Notes: a model not told the origin generated them from the sequence alone. Shown: positions 26,007 through 34,180, counted from the first letter of the stretch. The stretch: DNA of 43,787 nucleotides from DASUXY01 sp036377675 (GCA_036377675.1 DASUXY010000055.1:1-43787), one strand, 5' to 3'. Translations and numbers: made by a program.

Positions 26007-27374
26007 CTACTTATTCTTTCTTTCATTGTTTAAAAGATCAATCACTTGTTGTCCGAGCTCGTGGTTATCGAGTAGGCCGACGAAACGATCGGATTGCGGA
26101 CCATAAGCATATACATTCACATCAACTCCATCATGTCCACTCGTCGTCCATCCTGTTCCAGACCTTTTATCAAAAATCTGCTCGATGGCATCGTCAATTT
26201 CTTCTGTCTCTCCAGATGCCACCTCACGGATAGATTGAATTTCATCATTTGTTAAATCAAGATCAATATATTTAGCAAGTACTTCTTTAGGGTCTTCTCC
26301 ATTAGCTATTTGCTCAGCCATGAAATCGGGCGTCCGTTTTGCGGCATGTAATGGAGAAGGGTCCCATTTGTATTCGCCGTTGATTCCCATTGCTAACCCG
26401 CCTGTGGAGTGGTCAGCTGTAGCGATGACTAATGTATGTGGATCATTTTTGGCAAAGTCAATCGCAAGTGAAAAAGCTTCTTCAAAATCTTCCATTTCAC
26501 TCATCGCTGCGACAATGTCTTGGTCATGACCAGCCCAGTCAATTTGACTACCTTCTACCATTAGAAAGAAGCCATCTTTGTTATTGTTTAAACGATCAAG
26601 TGCTGCTTCTGTCATTTCGGCTAATGAAGGTTGTTTCTCTGTTCGGTCCATCGCTTTATCTAGTCCAACCGGTGCGAATAACCCGAGAACTTGCTCATTG
26701 TCGTCATGAAGGAGCTCTTCTTTTGTTTGTACATAGCTAAAGCCTGCCTTTTGGAATTCTTCAGCAAGGTTGCGGTCTTTACGTTCAAAGTAGTTTGTTC
26801 CGCCACCTAAAATAACATCGATTTTCGGTTCACCGTCGATTTGATCATCGAGAAAGTCATCAGCGATTTCATTGTAATTGTTTCGTGATTCATTATGAGC
26901 GCCGAACGATGCAGGGGTTGCGTGGTTGACTTGTGACGTAGCTACGAGTCCGGTTGATTTTCCTTGTTTTTTTGCCTTTTCGAGTACGGTCTCGACTTCT
27001 TTTTTTTCCATATCCACGGCGATTGCATTGTTGTATGTTTTGATTCCGGCAGCCATGGAAGTTGCCGCAGCAGCGGAGTCGGTAATGCTTTCCTTTGGAT
27101 CCCAGGAATACGTTTGCTGCATGCCTACTAGGTAATCGTCAAAAATGGTTTTTTCAACATACGGCGTCGATGGATCATCTTTAAAGGAACGGTAAGCTGT
27201 ATTGTATGTCGGTCCCATTCCGTCTCCAATTAAAAAGATAATATTTTTGATTTTTGCCTGATTCCTTTCTGTTTTTGCCTCAACTTTAGGTGTAGCACCT
27301 ATGAGACTTCCGAACATTACAAAAGTAATCACTGCCAAAGAAATGATCTTTTTACGCGCCTGTTTACTGAACAA
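26007..27374 (-). CDS. phoA: Secreted alkaline phosphatase (PhoA family)
   Basis: The product (455 residues from the TTG at 27374) is an exported alkaline phosphatase. The TTG is chosen because AAGGAGGAGGT lies eight bases before it; a GTG at 27410 would put that site inside the gene. Residues 1-33 form a signal peptide (basic start, hydrophobic core, PKVEA). Catalytic and metal motifs are all present: LIGDGMG with Asp51, TDSAAAATSMAAG with nucleophile Ser100, VEGSQIDWAGHDQD, ATADHSTGG and the late TSGHDGVDV histidine. The protein hydrolyses phosphomonoesters outside the cell, supplying phosphate. A candidate Pho box lies upstream. The symbol follows B. subtilis phoA/phoB; which one it matches I cannot tell. 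Confidence 0.92.
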   Translation of the reverse strand: MFSKQARKKIISLAVITFVMFGSLIGATPKVEAKTERNQAKIKNIIFLIGDGMGPTYNTAYRSFKDDPSTPYVEKTIFDDYLVGMQQTYSWDPKESITDSAAAATSMAAGIKTYNNAIAVDMEKKEVETVLEKAKKQGKSTGLVATSQVNHATPASFGAHNESRNNYNEIADDFLDDQIDGEPKIDVILGGGTNYFERKDRNLAEEFQKAGFSYVQTKEELLHDDNEQVLGLFAPVGLDKAMDRTEKQPSLAEMTEAALDRLNNNKDGFFLMVEGSQIDWAGHDQDIVAAMSEMEDFEEAFSLAIDFAKNDPHTLVIATADHSTGGLAMGINGEYKWDPSPLHAAKRTPDFMAEQIANGEDPKEVLAKYIDLDLTNDEIQSIREVASGETEEIDDAIEQIFDKRSGTGWTTSGHDGVDVNVYAYGPQSDRFVGLLDNHELGQQVIDLLNNERKNK

Positions 27375-27430
27375 TTCGTATAACCTCCTCCTTGAAAGAT
27401 TTCCCTTCACTTTAAACTATACTGCAAGAC

Positions 27431-27469
27431 TATTAAACCTTTATTAAAATATTGTAAAGAGTTTTTAAA
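27431..27469 (-). promoter_or_regulatory. Candidate Pho box (PhoP-binding direct repeats)
   Basis: Read on the minus strand, four TT(A/T)ANA-like hexamers recur with exact 11-base periodicity: TTTAAA, TTTACA, TTAATA, TTAATA, each separated by five bases. This is the arrangement of PhoP sites in Bacillus (consensus TT(A/C/T)ACA). A TATAGT at about 27416-27421, just downstream, could be the -10. It lies roughly 60-95 bases before the phosphatase start. Sequence is AT-rich, so chance matches are possible, but the phasing is striking. Confidence 0.55.
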
Positions 27470-27630
27470 TAATTGAATAGATTTCTAGAAATGTTTGTCT
27501 TACAGAAATACACTAGATTCGTGACTGTTAAGGGAAATTTTAATTTGGTATGGAAAGTTCGTGGATGGTAGGAGGAATGAAAAACAGAACATAAAAGGAG
27601 CCACGGAATAACTTCTACAACAATGTTAAA

Positions 27631-27673
27631 CTAAAGATTGCAATTGTCAGTGGTGATTAATCGCAATCTTTAG
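27631..27673. repeat. 11-bp inverted repeat at the end of the integrase remnant
   Basis: CTAAAGATTGC at 27631-27641 pairs perfectly with GCAATCTTTAG at 27663-27673 around a 21-base loop. It overlaps the end of the integrase remnant and may be its terminator. The rest of the 27480-27630 gap shows nothing I can name. Confidence 0.4.
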
Positions 27674-27960
27674 CCTTATCAATCTTCGGATTACTGCCAA
27701 AAGGTAAAGCGACCTGTTGTCCTTCTCCTTTTTGGTCTGTTTTACTTTTGTTTAATTCTACCACTAAGCCATCACGTGTAAATTGCACCTGTTCTACGTC
27801 TATAGCGACCAACTCACTGCGACGCAGGGCAGCCGCCCAACCAACCACCAGGAGAGCAAGGTCTCAAACGTCAATCAAGCGGTCACCTGTAATCCCAGCA
27901 AGTATTGTAATTCTTCCAATCACAATGCCTTTTCTTGTTCTTTTTAAATTCTAGTTAATA
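27657..27960 (-). pseudogene. Tyrosine recombinase (phage-type integrase) remnant
   Basis: The minus strand encodes TGDRLIDV, an in-frame TGA where arginine (CGA) is expected, then DLALLVVGWAAALRRSELVA, which matches the first conserved box of tyrosine recombinases including the catalytic arginine in LRRSE. It continues VEFT-like (VQFTRDGLVVELNKSKTDQK) to LPFGSNP and stops early. The C-terminal box with HxxR and the nucleophilic tyrosine is missing, as is the N-terminal arm-binding domain. It is therefore inactive. Its position directly beside the AT-rich bacteriocin cluster suggests that the cluster, or its predecessor at this site, arrived on an integrating element. Confidence 0.78.
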
Positions 27961-28071
27961 GCGTCTATAACAAGAAATGAAGTGCGGGATCAACAGATTT
28001 AATAACTAATATAATTACTTAATTTATTCAATTATACAATTTATTAAAACAATGTTAACTAGTATAAAGAG

Positions 28072-28099
28072 TTGAAAAAGAGAGAAAATGTGTTATATT
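28072..28099 (+). promoter_or_regulatory. Candidate promoter of the bacteriocin operon
   Basis: TTGAAA at 28072-28077 and TATATT at 28094-28099 are separated by 16 bases, about 80 bases upstream of the first gene. Just before it, AATTTATT occurs twice in an AT-rich stretch (about 28020-28050), which might be an operator, but that is speculative. Confidence 0.45.
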
Positions 28100-28181
28100 G
28101 ATGTTGGAGTTGAAAAACATGTATAAAAATGGAGTTTTATAGAGCTTGTTAAATTGGATAATGGAATAGGAGGAGGAAGTT

Positions 28182-28799
28182 TTGATAGAAGTTTTATATA
28201 ACCCATTAAAGGCATTTGGTCACTCTATAAATACTAGAAAAATAATACTAAATATTTTTTTAGTTCTTCTTATAGCATTGGTTTTTCAATCAATTGCTAT
28301 AAATAAAATAGTTAATTTAAGTGACTTCCAACAATTAGCTGAGTTACCTGAAAACTTTCCAACTAATATAATAGTCGCTTTTGCCACTGGTTTTCAATTA
28401 TTCATGAATTTTGTTAACATTATCATTCTTTCACTGATTTTTAAATTTGTTGGAAAGATAACTCAAATGAATATAAATTTTAAATTTGTATTTTATATTA
28501 TTGTACTTTCTCAAATTCCTGTATTAATGAGTATTTTATTAAATTCTTTCTTTATTAACTCCTTTAATGATGGAGAGATACTGTCGATTTTTGGTCTTGG
28601 ATATTTCTTTTCATTTTTTATAGATAATTCATTTATATTAAAACTGTTAAATACAGTTGAAATTTTTCAATTATGGTCTGCATTTATCATAGCCGCGGGA
28701 TTTTATTCGGTTACGAAAAAATATACATTTAAAAAGACCATGATAATAATATTTGGGGTTTATTTCATCACGAATATATTTTTAACATCGATATTATAA
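28182..28799 (+). CDS. Yip1-like membrane protein at the head of the circular bacteriocin operon
   Basis: The 205-residue product begins with TTG, five to six bases after AGGAGGAGG. It opens VLYNPLKAFGHSINTRKI, the kind of start seen in Yip1-domain proteins, followed by about five hydrophobic helices (IFLVLLIALVF; FQLFMNFVNIIILSLIF; FVFYIIVLSQIPVLMSILL; a central FFSFF stretch; IIIFGVYFITNIFL). Yip1-domain proteins such as YknW work with ABC transporters. Circular bacteriocin clusters usually contain one or two accessory membrane proteins of about 160-220 residues needed for maturation, export or immunity, and this gene fills that place. It ends 16 bases before the precursor gene. The exact function is not known to me. 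Confidence 0.65.
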   Translation: MIEVLYNPLKAFGHSINTRKIILNIFLVLLIALVFQSIAINKIVNLSDFQQLAELPENFPTNIIVAFATGFQLFMNFVNIIILSLIFKFVGKITQMNINFKFVFYIIVLSQIPVLMSILLNSFFINSFNDGEILSIFGLGYFFSFFIDNSFILKLLNTVEIFQLWSAFIIAAGFYSVTKKYTFKKTMIIIFGVYFITNIFLTSIL

Positions 28800-28815
28800 G
28801 AAAGGGGTGAAAATC

Positions 28816-29004
28816 ATGATTGAAACACTTAACGCATTAGTTGCATTGGGTATTCCAAGATCTGCAGCTGAAGTTGCTGCAACAATGGTTGATGCAGGAA
28901 TGGCAATTGGATCTATTCTTACAATCTTAAGTGGAATGGGAGTAGGCCTTGCTGCTCTGAGAATGGCTTTAAGACAAGAAGGGAAAAAAGCTATTGTTGG
29001 TTAA
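28816..29004 (+). CDS. Circular bacteriocin precursor, carnocyclin A/AS-48-like
   Basis: The 62-residue peptide starts at ATG 28816, behind AAAGGGGTGA; a GTG at 28807 lies inside that site. Its body reads LVALGIPRSAAEV...VDAGMAIGSILTILSG...GVGLAAL...EGKKAIVG. By memory this aligns through most of its length with carnocyclin A (LVAYGIAQGTAEKV...INAGLTVGSIISILGG...VGLSG...KKAI) and shares GIP and the I..ILT core with AS-48. It is hydrophobic, helical, Gly/Ala-rich and net basic, with no cysteine, so it is not a lantibiotic or sactipeptide. Cleavage could be after MIET (58-residue ring) or after MIETLNA (55 residues); both rings would begin with Leu, as most do. The terminal Gly is unusual, since many relatives end in Trp or another hydrophobic residue. 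Confidence 0.85.
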   Translation: MIETLNALVALGIPRSAAEVAATMVDAGMAIGSILTILSGMGVGLAALRMALRQEGKKAIVG

Positions 29005-29025
29005 TAACAAAATACTTATTAGCGG

Positions 29026-29050
29026 GGGAAATCAATTTTTTTGATTTCCC
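29026..29050 (+). terminator. Hairpin between the bacteriocin precursor and the processing genes
   Basis: GGGAAATCAA and TTGATTTCCC form a perfect ten-base stem around a five-T loop, 22 bases after the precursor stop. The following sequence (TTCCATAC) is only mildly T-rich. It could partly terminate or stabilise the upstream message, so that the precursor is made in excess over the membrane genes. Confidence 0.6.
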
Positions 29051-29132
29051 TTCCATACATATATATATCCATGGAATTAATTCAATAAACATTTAATCAC
29101 ATGTTTTATGTGTGAAACATAAGGAAGATAAT

Positions 29133-29639
29133 ATGAAACATTTGCGTAGTTACAGGAATTTAGCGTTACTAGCTGTTTTATTATTTTCTCTTTCTTCAAT
29201 TTCAGGTTTTATAGTTGCCAATTATATGCCACTTATAGAATCTGGCAATGATTTAATTAATCATAAAGGAAGTCTAAGATTAGCGATCGATTTGTTTTTC
29301 AATAATATAAAAGTGTGCATTATTTTGATGTTGGGATTATTCACCTTTGCTATTCCTACAATCTTTTATTTAGTATTTAATGGTTTCTTTTTAGGCATGG
29401 GGATTAAAAGTCTGATACTAGTTGGATTATCCTCAAAGGAAATAGCTATAAACCTAGTACCACATGCTGTTTTAGAGATACCAGCCTTTCTACTTGCCGG
29501 AATTATCGGATTAAATGGTTTAACGTTCTATTTTAAACCTAGAATAAAATTAAAACCAATTTTCAAAATTTCAATCCTCGTTTTTATTCTTATATTTGTA
29601 GCTGCTATGATTGAAGGTCTCTTATCGGCGGCATTATAA
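29133..29639 (+). CDS. SpoIIM/DUF95-family membrane protein of the circular bacteriocin operon
   Basis: The 168-residue protein begins at ATG 29133, five bases after AAGGAAG. It has about five transmembrane helices and the two signature stretches of the SpoIIM/DUF95 family: FNGFFLGMGIKSL (usual N-G-F-x-x-G) and NLVPHAVLEIPAFLLAGIIG (usual LPHGxxElPAxxxAG). DUF95 proteins are a regular component of circular bacteriocin clusters, for example CclC-, CirC- and As-48C-type proteins, where they are needed for production with the ABC ATPase. A sporulation SpoIIM is unlikely because neighbours, base composition and length fit the bacteriocin set. Together with the large membrane protein and the ATPase it probably forms the maturation/export complex. 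Confidence 0.82.
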   Translation: MKHLRSYRNLALLAVLLFSLSSISGFIVANYMPLIESGNDLINHKGSLRLAIDLFFNNIKVCIILMLGLFTFAIPTIFYLVFNGFFLGMGIKSLILVGLSSKEIAINLVPHAVLEIPAFLLAGIIGLNGLTFYFKPRIKLKPIFKISILVFILIFVAAMIEGLLSAAL

Positions 29640-29652
29640 AAGGCGGAATTTC

Positions 29653-31428
29653 ATGAGAGAGCTTATTACTTGGGTCAAATGGAAAACATATATTAGATGG
29701 AAAAATATGTGGACCTCTTTTTACTTTTTAAAAGGAAAATGGAGTTCCACATTTGGTGTAGTAGCATTTATATTTGATACAGTACAAGCCATATTTTATA
29801 CATTAGCATACTACTCCTTATTTCAATTTATTATATTAAATAGATCAATCTCTAATCTACAAATGGATGGAGTCTTTACAAGTTATGTCGTTAAGATTTT
29901 AAGCGAAGTACAAGATAGTACTTTTTATCTTTGGAATATGTACTTTTTAATTGTATTTATTTATTGTATTTACGTGGGTTTTAAATCATCAAGGTGGAGC
30001 CAATTTTCAAATGACAGAGAATTGCTGCAGAATTTCATACCCAACAAATTCGTCGAATTATTTTTATTTATAGAATCTATTGCTTGGAATTTCAGACTTT
30101 TTCTTCTTAGGTTAGTTTCTTTAGGTGTCGTTTTAAGTATTGTCACGGAGCAACCCATCTTAAACACTTTGCTCCTCTTAATAGTATTGGTTTTATTATA
30201 CATATTTCTCAGCTTGCTATTTGCAATAATGCACTATTTTTATATTTTATATAGGAGTTACTTAACTAATAAATATATTTTAATATTTCAGCAAATTATT
30301 TTTAAGGTATTAAGTATATTTTTAGGTTTTTTATTTTCTAATCAGCTCTATTGGTGGATAAAACAGGCTCCTTTTTTAACAACCAATTTTACTTCTGAGC
30401 AATTGAGGGATTGGCTAGATAATGGTGTAGAGAAAGTGGGATCATCTTTACTTTTTTTAATAGAAGATCGAAGATTACCTTATAATGATCTTTCTTACAA
30501 AATATATAATAATGAATTTATTTCACCTATAATCGGATTGGTTGTTGGGACTTTATTGATTGTATTATTCTTAGTACTATCACGAAAGTACTTTTTGAAT
30601 TTTGATGGGTATAATAGGGATGTGAACAGTGTAATATCAGTTTTGGAAGGTGTTCATTCTAAAATTCTTTTTCGTTTTAAACCATTAGGAAGGGTTAGCA
30701 ATTACTTCAAAATATTTTACAGATCACCTGTTGTTCTAAAGAAAATTAATCATATTGCTGGGGATTCTTTATATTGGTTTATCATAGGTATCTTTAGTGG
30801 TTTATTAATCGATTCTGACATTTCGTTAAAAGTCAATATACTAATAATATATATTTTATTTTATTTCCACGTATATTTCTTCTATGATAATTTTTATACT
30901 ACATTTAAAGGTATATTATCCTTAGATAGTGAGGGTGAAAATGCCTTTCTATATTTATATGCTAAAAATAATTTGTGGCATTTACTAAAAATGAAGATGT
31001 TTGTGGCATTGACTTACGCCACATTGATAATATTAGCAGGTGACCTTGTTATCTTTTTGTTAACAGATATACCGTTCAAAGTTATTATATGGATTGTTTT
31101 AAACCATTTAGCAATTTTGTTATTGTTCGGAGTAATACAATTCATCCCTAGTGTTTATAATCCCCACTTTACATTTTTTAATATTGAACAAATGGAAGAT
31201 TTTTCTGATAAAAAGATTACTTCATCTGTGATAAATCTAAGTGCTGTAGGGGTTGTTATTCCGGCATTAATGATACCTTGTGTACTATACCTTGTAGATT
31301 CTATCGATCTTTCAGAAGTATTTATTCTAAATATGTTTTTTTTAATAGTCATTTTACTAGTTTCTTTAAGCATTCTCGTATTATTTAAAAATAAACTCAA
31401 AAAAAGAAACTTCATTACTAGGAGATGA
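29653..31428 (+). CDS. Large multi-helix membrane protein, As-48B/CclB-like candidate maturation factor
   Basis: The 591-residue product starts at ATG 29653, 13 bases after the preceding stop and behind AAAGGCGG. It has roughly ten to twelve hydrophobic helices in two clusters (residues about 35-260 and 370-585) with soluble loops between, for instance a charged loop around KVGSSLLFLIEDRRLPYNDL. I see no catalytic motif. Every known circular bacteriocin cluster has one membrane protein of about 560-600 residues (As-48B, CirB, CclB, UblB), thought to take part in cyclisation or secretion, and this protein fits by length, topology and position. Its end overlaps an ATG of the ATPase gene, implying coupled translation. 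Confidence 0.75.
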   Translation: MRELITWVKWKTYIRWKNMWTSFYFLKGKWSSTFGVVAFIFDTVQAIFYTLAYYSLFQFIILNRSISNLQMDGVFTSYVVKILSEVQDSTFYLWNMYFLIVFIYCIYVGFKSSRWSQFSNDRELLQNFIPNKFVELFLFIESIAWNFRLFLLRLVSLGVVLSIVTEQPILNTLLLLIVLVLLYIFLSLLFAIMHYFYILYRSYLTNKYILIFQQIIFKVLSIFLGFLFSNQLYWWIKQAPFLTTNFTSEQLRDWLDNGVEKVGSSLLFLIEDRRLPYNDLSYKIYNNEFISPIIGLVVGTLLIVLFLVLSRKYFLNFDGYNRDVNSVISVLEGVHSKILFRFKPLGRVSNYFKIFYRSPVVLKKINHIAGDSLYWFIIGIFSGLLIDSDISLKVNILIIYILFYFHVYFFYDNFYTTFKGILSLDSEGENAFLYLYAKNNLWHLLKMKMFVALTYATLIILAGDLVIFLLTDIPFKVIIWIVLNHLAILLLFGVIQFIPSVYNPHFTFFNIEQMEDFSDKKITSSVINLSAVGVVIPALMIPCVLYLVDSIDLSEVFILNMFFLIVILLVSLSILVLFKNKLKKRNFITRR

Positions 31429-31433
31429 CCGGT

Positions 31434-32159
31434 ATGTATGACAATAGTAAAAATAACTTAACTGTTTCTAACCTGACTAAAATAGTAGGTAAAACTAAAA
31501 TCCTAAATAATATTTCCTTTAGCTTGCCCAAGGGGAGTATTGTTGGATTTTTAGGTTTAAACGGTGCAGGGAAAACAACTACTCTAAAAGCTATTAGTAA
31601 AGCAATTTCAATAGATTCTGGAACTATTAAAGTAGAAGATGAACTTTTGAAGGAAAACAACAAAAATAAAGTAATGTTTTTACCTGATACACCATTGGTT
31701 TATCCAGTGTTAACTGGAAAAGAATATTTGTCTTTTATGGGAGACTTATTAAACTACAATTTGACGGATTCATCTCCTTTTATAAAAGATTTAAATCTTG
31801 AAAATGCCATTGATAAAAGAGTATCTAATTACTCTTTAGGTATGAAAAAAAAGCTAACATTAATTCCTTTATTAATAAAAAAACCAAAAGTATTACTTTT
31901 AGACGAGTTTATTTCAGGTATAGATCCTGTGAGTATGCGGGATATCAAGCAAATATTAAAGAAGTATATATCAAGTAAAAATAGTATACTTTTTTCCACC
32001 CATCAATTAGATGTAGCACAAAGCTTCTGTGATTCAATATTGATAATACATCAAGGTGAAATTCAAACCCCACTCACCAGAGCAGAAGAAGTATTAGAAA
32101 AACATGAAACATTAGAGGACTTTTTTATCCAACAGACGGATATTGAGAGGGTATGTTGA
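31434..32159 (+). CDS. ABC transporter ATPase of the circular bacteriocin operon
   Basis: The 241-residue ATP-binding protein has Walker A GLNGAGKTTT, a degenerate signature YSLGMKKKL in place of LSGGQ, Walker B VLLLDEFISGID and the H-loop STH. It resembles CcmA-type ATPases for export and the ATPases of circular bacteriocin operons (As-48D, CclT, CirD). The start is taken at ATG 31434, ten bases after AGGAG; the ATG at 31425 overlaps the previous stop (ATGA) and is too close to that site. It would power export and/or immunity with the DUF95 and large membrane proteins. The immunity-like gene follows after a single base. Confidence 0.88.
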   Translation: MYDNSKNNLTVSNLTKIVGKTKILNNISFSLPKGSIVGFLGLNGAGKTTTLKAISKAISIDSGTIKVEDELLKENNKNKVMFLPDTPLVYPVLTGKEYLSFMGDLLNYNLTDSSPFIKDLNLENAIDKRVSNYSLGMKKKLTLIPLLIKKPKVLLLDEFISGIDPVSMRDIKQILKKYISSKNSILFSTHQLDVAQSFCDSILIIHQGEIQTPLTRAEEVLEKHETLEDFFIQQTDIERVC

Positions 32160-32160
32160 A

Positions 32161-32313
32161 ATGCAAATATTTATTATAATTTTGATCATTTTATCTCTGG
32201 GAATTTCTTTTTTTAATTGGAAGGAAAAAGATAAACAATCTAGTTTAACTTTCTTTATAGCAGGTGTGTTCCTTATATTTTGTTTCGTTTCTTTAAGATT
32301 ACTTTCTAATTAG
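32161..32313 (+). CDS. Small hydrophobic protein, candidate bacteriocin immunity protein
   Basis: This 50-residue gene begins one base after the ATPase stop, with GAGAGGG as ribosome site. The product has two hydrophobic helices (MQIFIIILIILSLGISFF and FFIAGVFLIFCFVSLRLL) linked by a charged loop NWKEKDKQSS. Dedicated immunity proteins of circular bacteriocins are 49-56 residues long, hydrophobic and basic, and lie next to the ATPase gene (CclI, CirE, As-48D1). Size, topology and place agree, but there is no motif that proves it. The 83 bases that follow include a coding-looking stretch in another frame (VLHEAFSGSASNKLAKWNGV) that I cannot identify. Confidence 0.72.
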   Translation: MQIFIIILIILSLGISFFNWKEKDKQSSLTFFIAGVFLIFCFVSLRLLSN

Positions 32314-32396
32314 AGACAGAAAAGATAATTACGGTATTACACGAAGCTTTTTCAGGGTCAGCAAGTAATAAACTAGCTAAATGGAATGGTGTGTAA

Positions 32397-33503
32397 ATGA
32401 AGAAAAAGAAATGGATTATTATAGTTGTCATTACCTTTATAACAGTGTTGGTAGGGGGAAATATATGGATGACTGCAGCCGCACCCGAGACTGAAGTGAA
32501 AGTAACTCAATTAGAAAGGGAAAAAGTTACAGAAACAGTCATGGTACCCGGTCAGCTAAAATTTGCAGAACAACAAATGATTTATTATACACCTGAGAAT
32601 GGGAAAGTGGAAGAAATCCTCGTTAAAGAAGGCGATAAAGTGGACCAAAGAACTCCACTAATTTGCTATAAAAATAACGAACTGGAGCTGAAACAGGAAC
32701 AAACCGAGATTCAACTCCGTTCCGCAAATTTAGATGTCAGAGGTTTACAAGAACAGCATAAAGATATTGACGAGCTGCTGGAGGATGACGAGGATAATGA
32801 GCAGCTATAGGCAGATCATGATCAAATTAAACTTCAGGAACAGCAGGCCAGATTAGAAGTGGAACAATTACAGCTGCAAAAGCAATCACTAGAGCAACAA
32901 GCAAAAGAACTGATTGTTCATTCGGAGATCGGCGGTATAGTTGTGGAAGTTAGTGAAAGCACCGAAGGGGCAAGCCAGACTGAACAACATCCGTTAATTC
33001 TAATTGGCACGCTGGATCAAATGGTTGTTGAAGGTATCATTTCAGAATATGATTCATTAAAAATAGAAGAGGAACAGTCATGTACAATTTCTTCGGAAGC
33101 TTTACCCGATTAATCTTGGGAATGTAAGGTCAGTTTTATTTCAGATCTCCCAGAGAAACCAGAAAATTTTGATGGGGAAGGCGGGACAGGTAGTGTGCAA
33201 TATCCGATTGAGGTGAGGGTAGATGCAAAAAATATGGATTTAAAGCCTGGCTTCCAGATGATCATTGAGATTACAACTGATGAACATGATGCAAATACAT
33301 TGCCAATTACTGCTGTAAAACAAGACGGTGACGTGAATTATGTGTACGTTGTCAGCAATGGCAAAGCAGAGCGGCGTGAAGTGGAAGTAGGATCCGTTGC
33401 TAATGAAACAATTGAAATTATAGACGGGATCACAGATGAGTATCAAATCATTACAGACCCAAAGGATAACGTGCAAGACGGCATGGATGTGAGCATCAAA
33501 TAA
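32397..33503 (+). pseudogene. YknX-like membrane fusion protein with two in-frame stop codons
   Basis: A single frame from ATG 32397 encodes a periplasmic-adaptor-type protein of MacA/YknX class: an N-terminal anchor (WIIIVVITFITVLVGG), the first lipoyl half VEEILVKEGDKVDQRTPL, a coiled coil of Gln/Glu/Leu, the second lipoyl half VHSEIGGIVVEV, beta-barrel GTLDQMVVEGIISEYD and a C-terminal domain ending VQDGMDVSIK. It is interrupted by TAG at 32808 and TAA at 33111, both in frame, with no other damage. Each could come from a single C-to-T change in a glutamine codon. Similar proteins form part of the As-48EFGH accessory immunity transporter, which explains the location behind the bacteriocin operon. 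Confidence 0.88.
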
Positions 33504-34180
33504 TTGAGTTATCTTCTATCGTCAAAAGTTATTCTATCGGAAAAGAAGAGATAGAAATTTTAAAAGCAATTGATTTACATATCCAGACCGGTGAGTTTGT
33601 AGCCATTATGGGGCCCTCTGGATCAGGAAAGTCAACATTAATGAATATTATCGGCTGTTTAGATCATCCGACAAATGGAAGCTACTTACTTAACGGGGAA
33701 AAAATTTCAGATTATGAAGAAAAGGTGCTTGCTAAAGTGAGAAACAGTTCCATCAGTTTTGTGTTCCAGCAGTTCATCTGCTGCCACGACTGAATGCATG
33801 GAGAAATGTAGAGCTGCCAATGATTTATGCTGGAAAACGCAAACAGGAACGAGAAGAAAAAGCAAGGGAAGCGTTAAAAAAAGTGGGTTTAGCCGACCGT
33901 ATGAATCATATTCCGAATGAATTATCTGGAGGACAAAAACAGCGCGTGGCAATTGCGAGAGCGATTGTTAATCAGCCGGAAATCATATTGGCGGATGAGC
34001 CGACTGGAGCACTGGACACGAAAACGAGTGATCAGGTAATGAAACTGTTCACTTTGCTTAATCAGGAAGGGGCAACGATTCGTTACACATGAACCGGAAA
34101 TTGCTGCATATGCCGACCGGATTGTGCTTGTAAGAGATGGTCAAATTGTTCAGGAGGAATTGGAGGGACGGGAAGCGTGA
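33500..34180 (+). pseudogene. YknY/MacB-type ABC ATPase, start codon lost and frameshifted
   Basis: Frame one begins IELSSIVKSYSIGKEEIEIL and contains Walker A GPSGSGKST, then breaks at VFQQF near 33775. The next frame continues LLPRLNAWRNVELPMIYAGK with LSGGQKQR and Walker B IILADEPTGALD, and breaks again near 34080; the third frame finishes THEPEIAAYADRIVLVRDGQ to the stop at 34180. No start codon remains: where ATG is expected (33500-33502) the sequence is ATA. A G-to-A change would explain it, since ATGA overlapping the YknX stop would be the natural junction. The protein drove the YknXYZ-like exporter and is now inactive. Confidence 0.87.

Noticed and set aside
28816..29004. Reading the small peptide as a lantibiotic, sactipeptide or lasso precursor
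   Set aside because: It has no cysteine, and no LanB/C/M, radical SAM or lasso cyclase genes are present; all neighbours fit circular bacteriocins.
29133..29639. Annotating the DUF95 protein as sporulation gene spoIIM
   Set aside because: It is embedded in the bacteriocin operon and lacks sporulation neighbours; the family is shared by both systems.
32314..32396. Coding-looking stretch ending AKWNGV between the immunity gene and the YknX remnant
   Set aside because: It has no start or ribosome site of its own and only about 27 residues; it may be a gene end left by recombination, but I cannot identify it.
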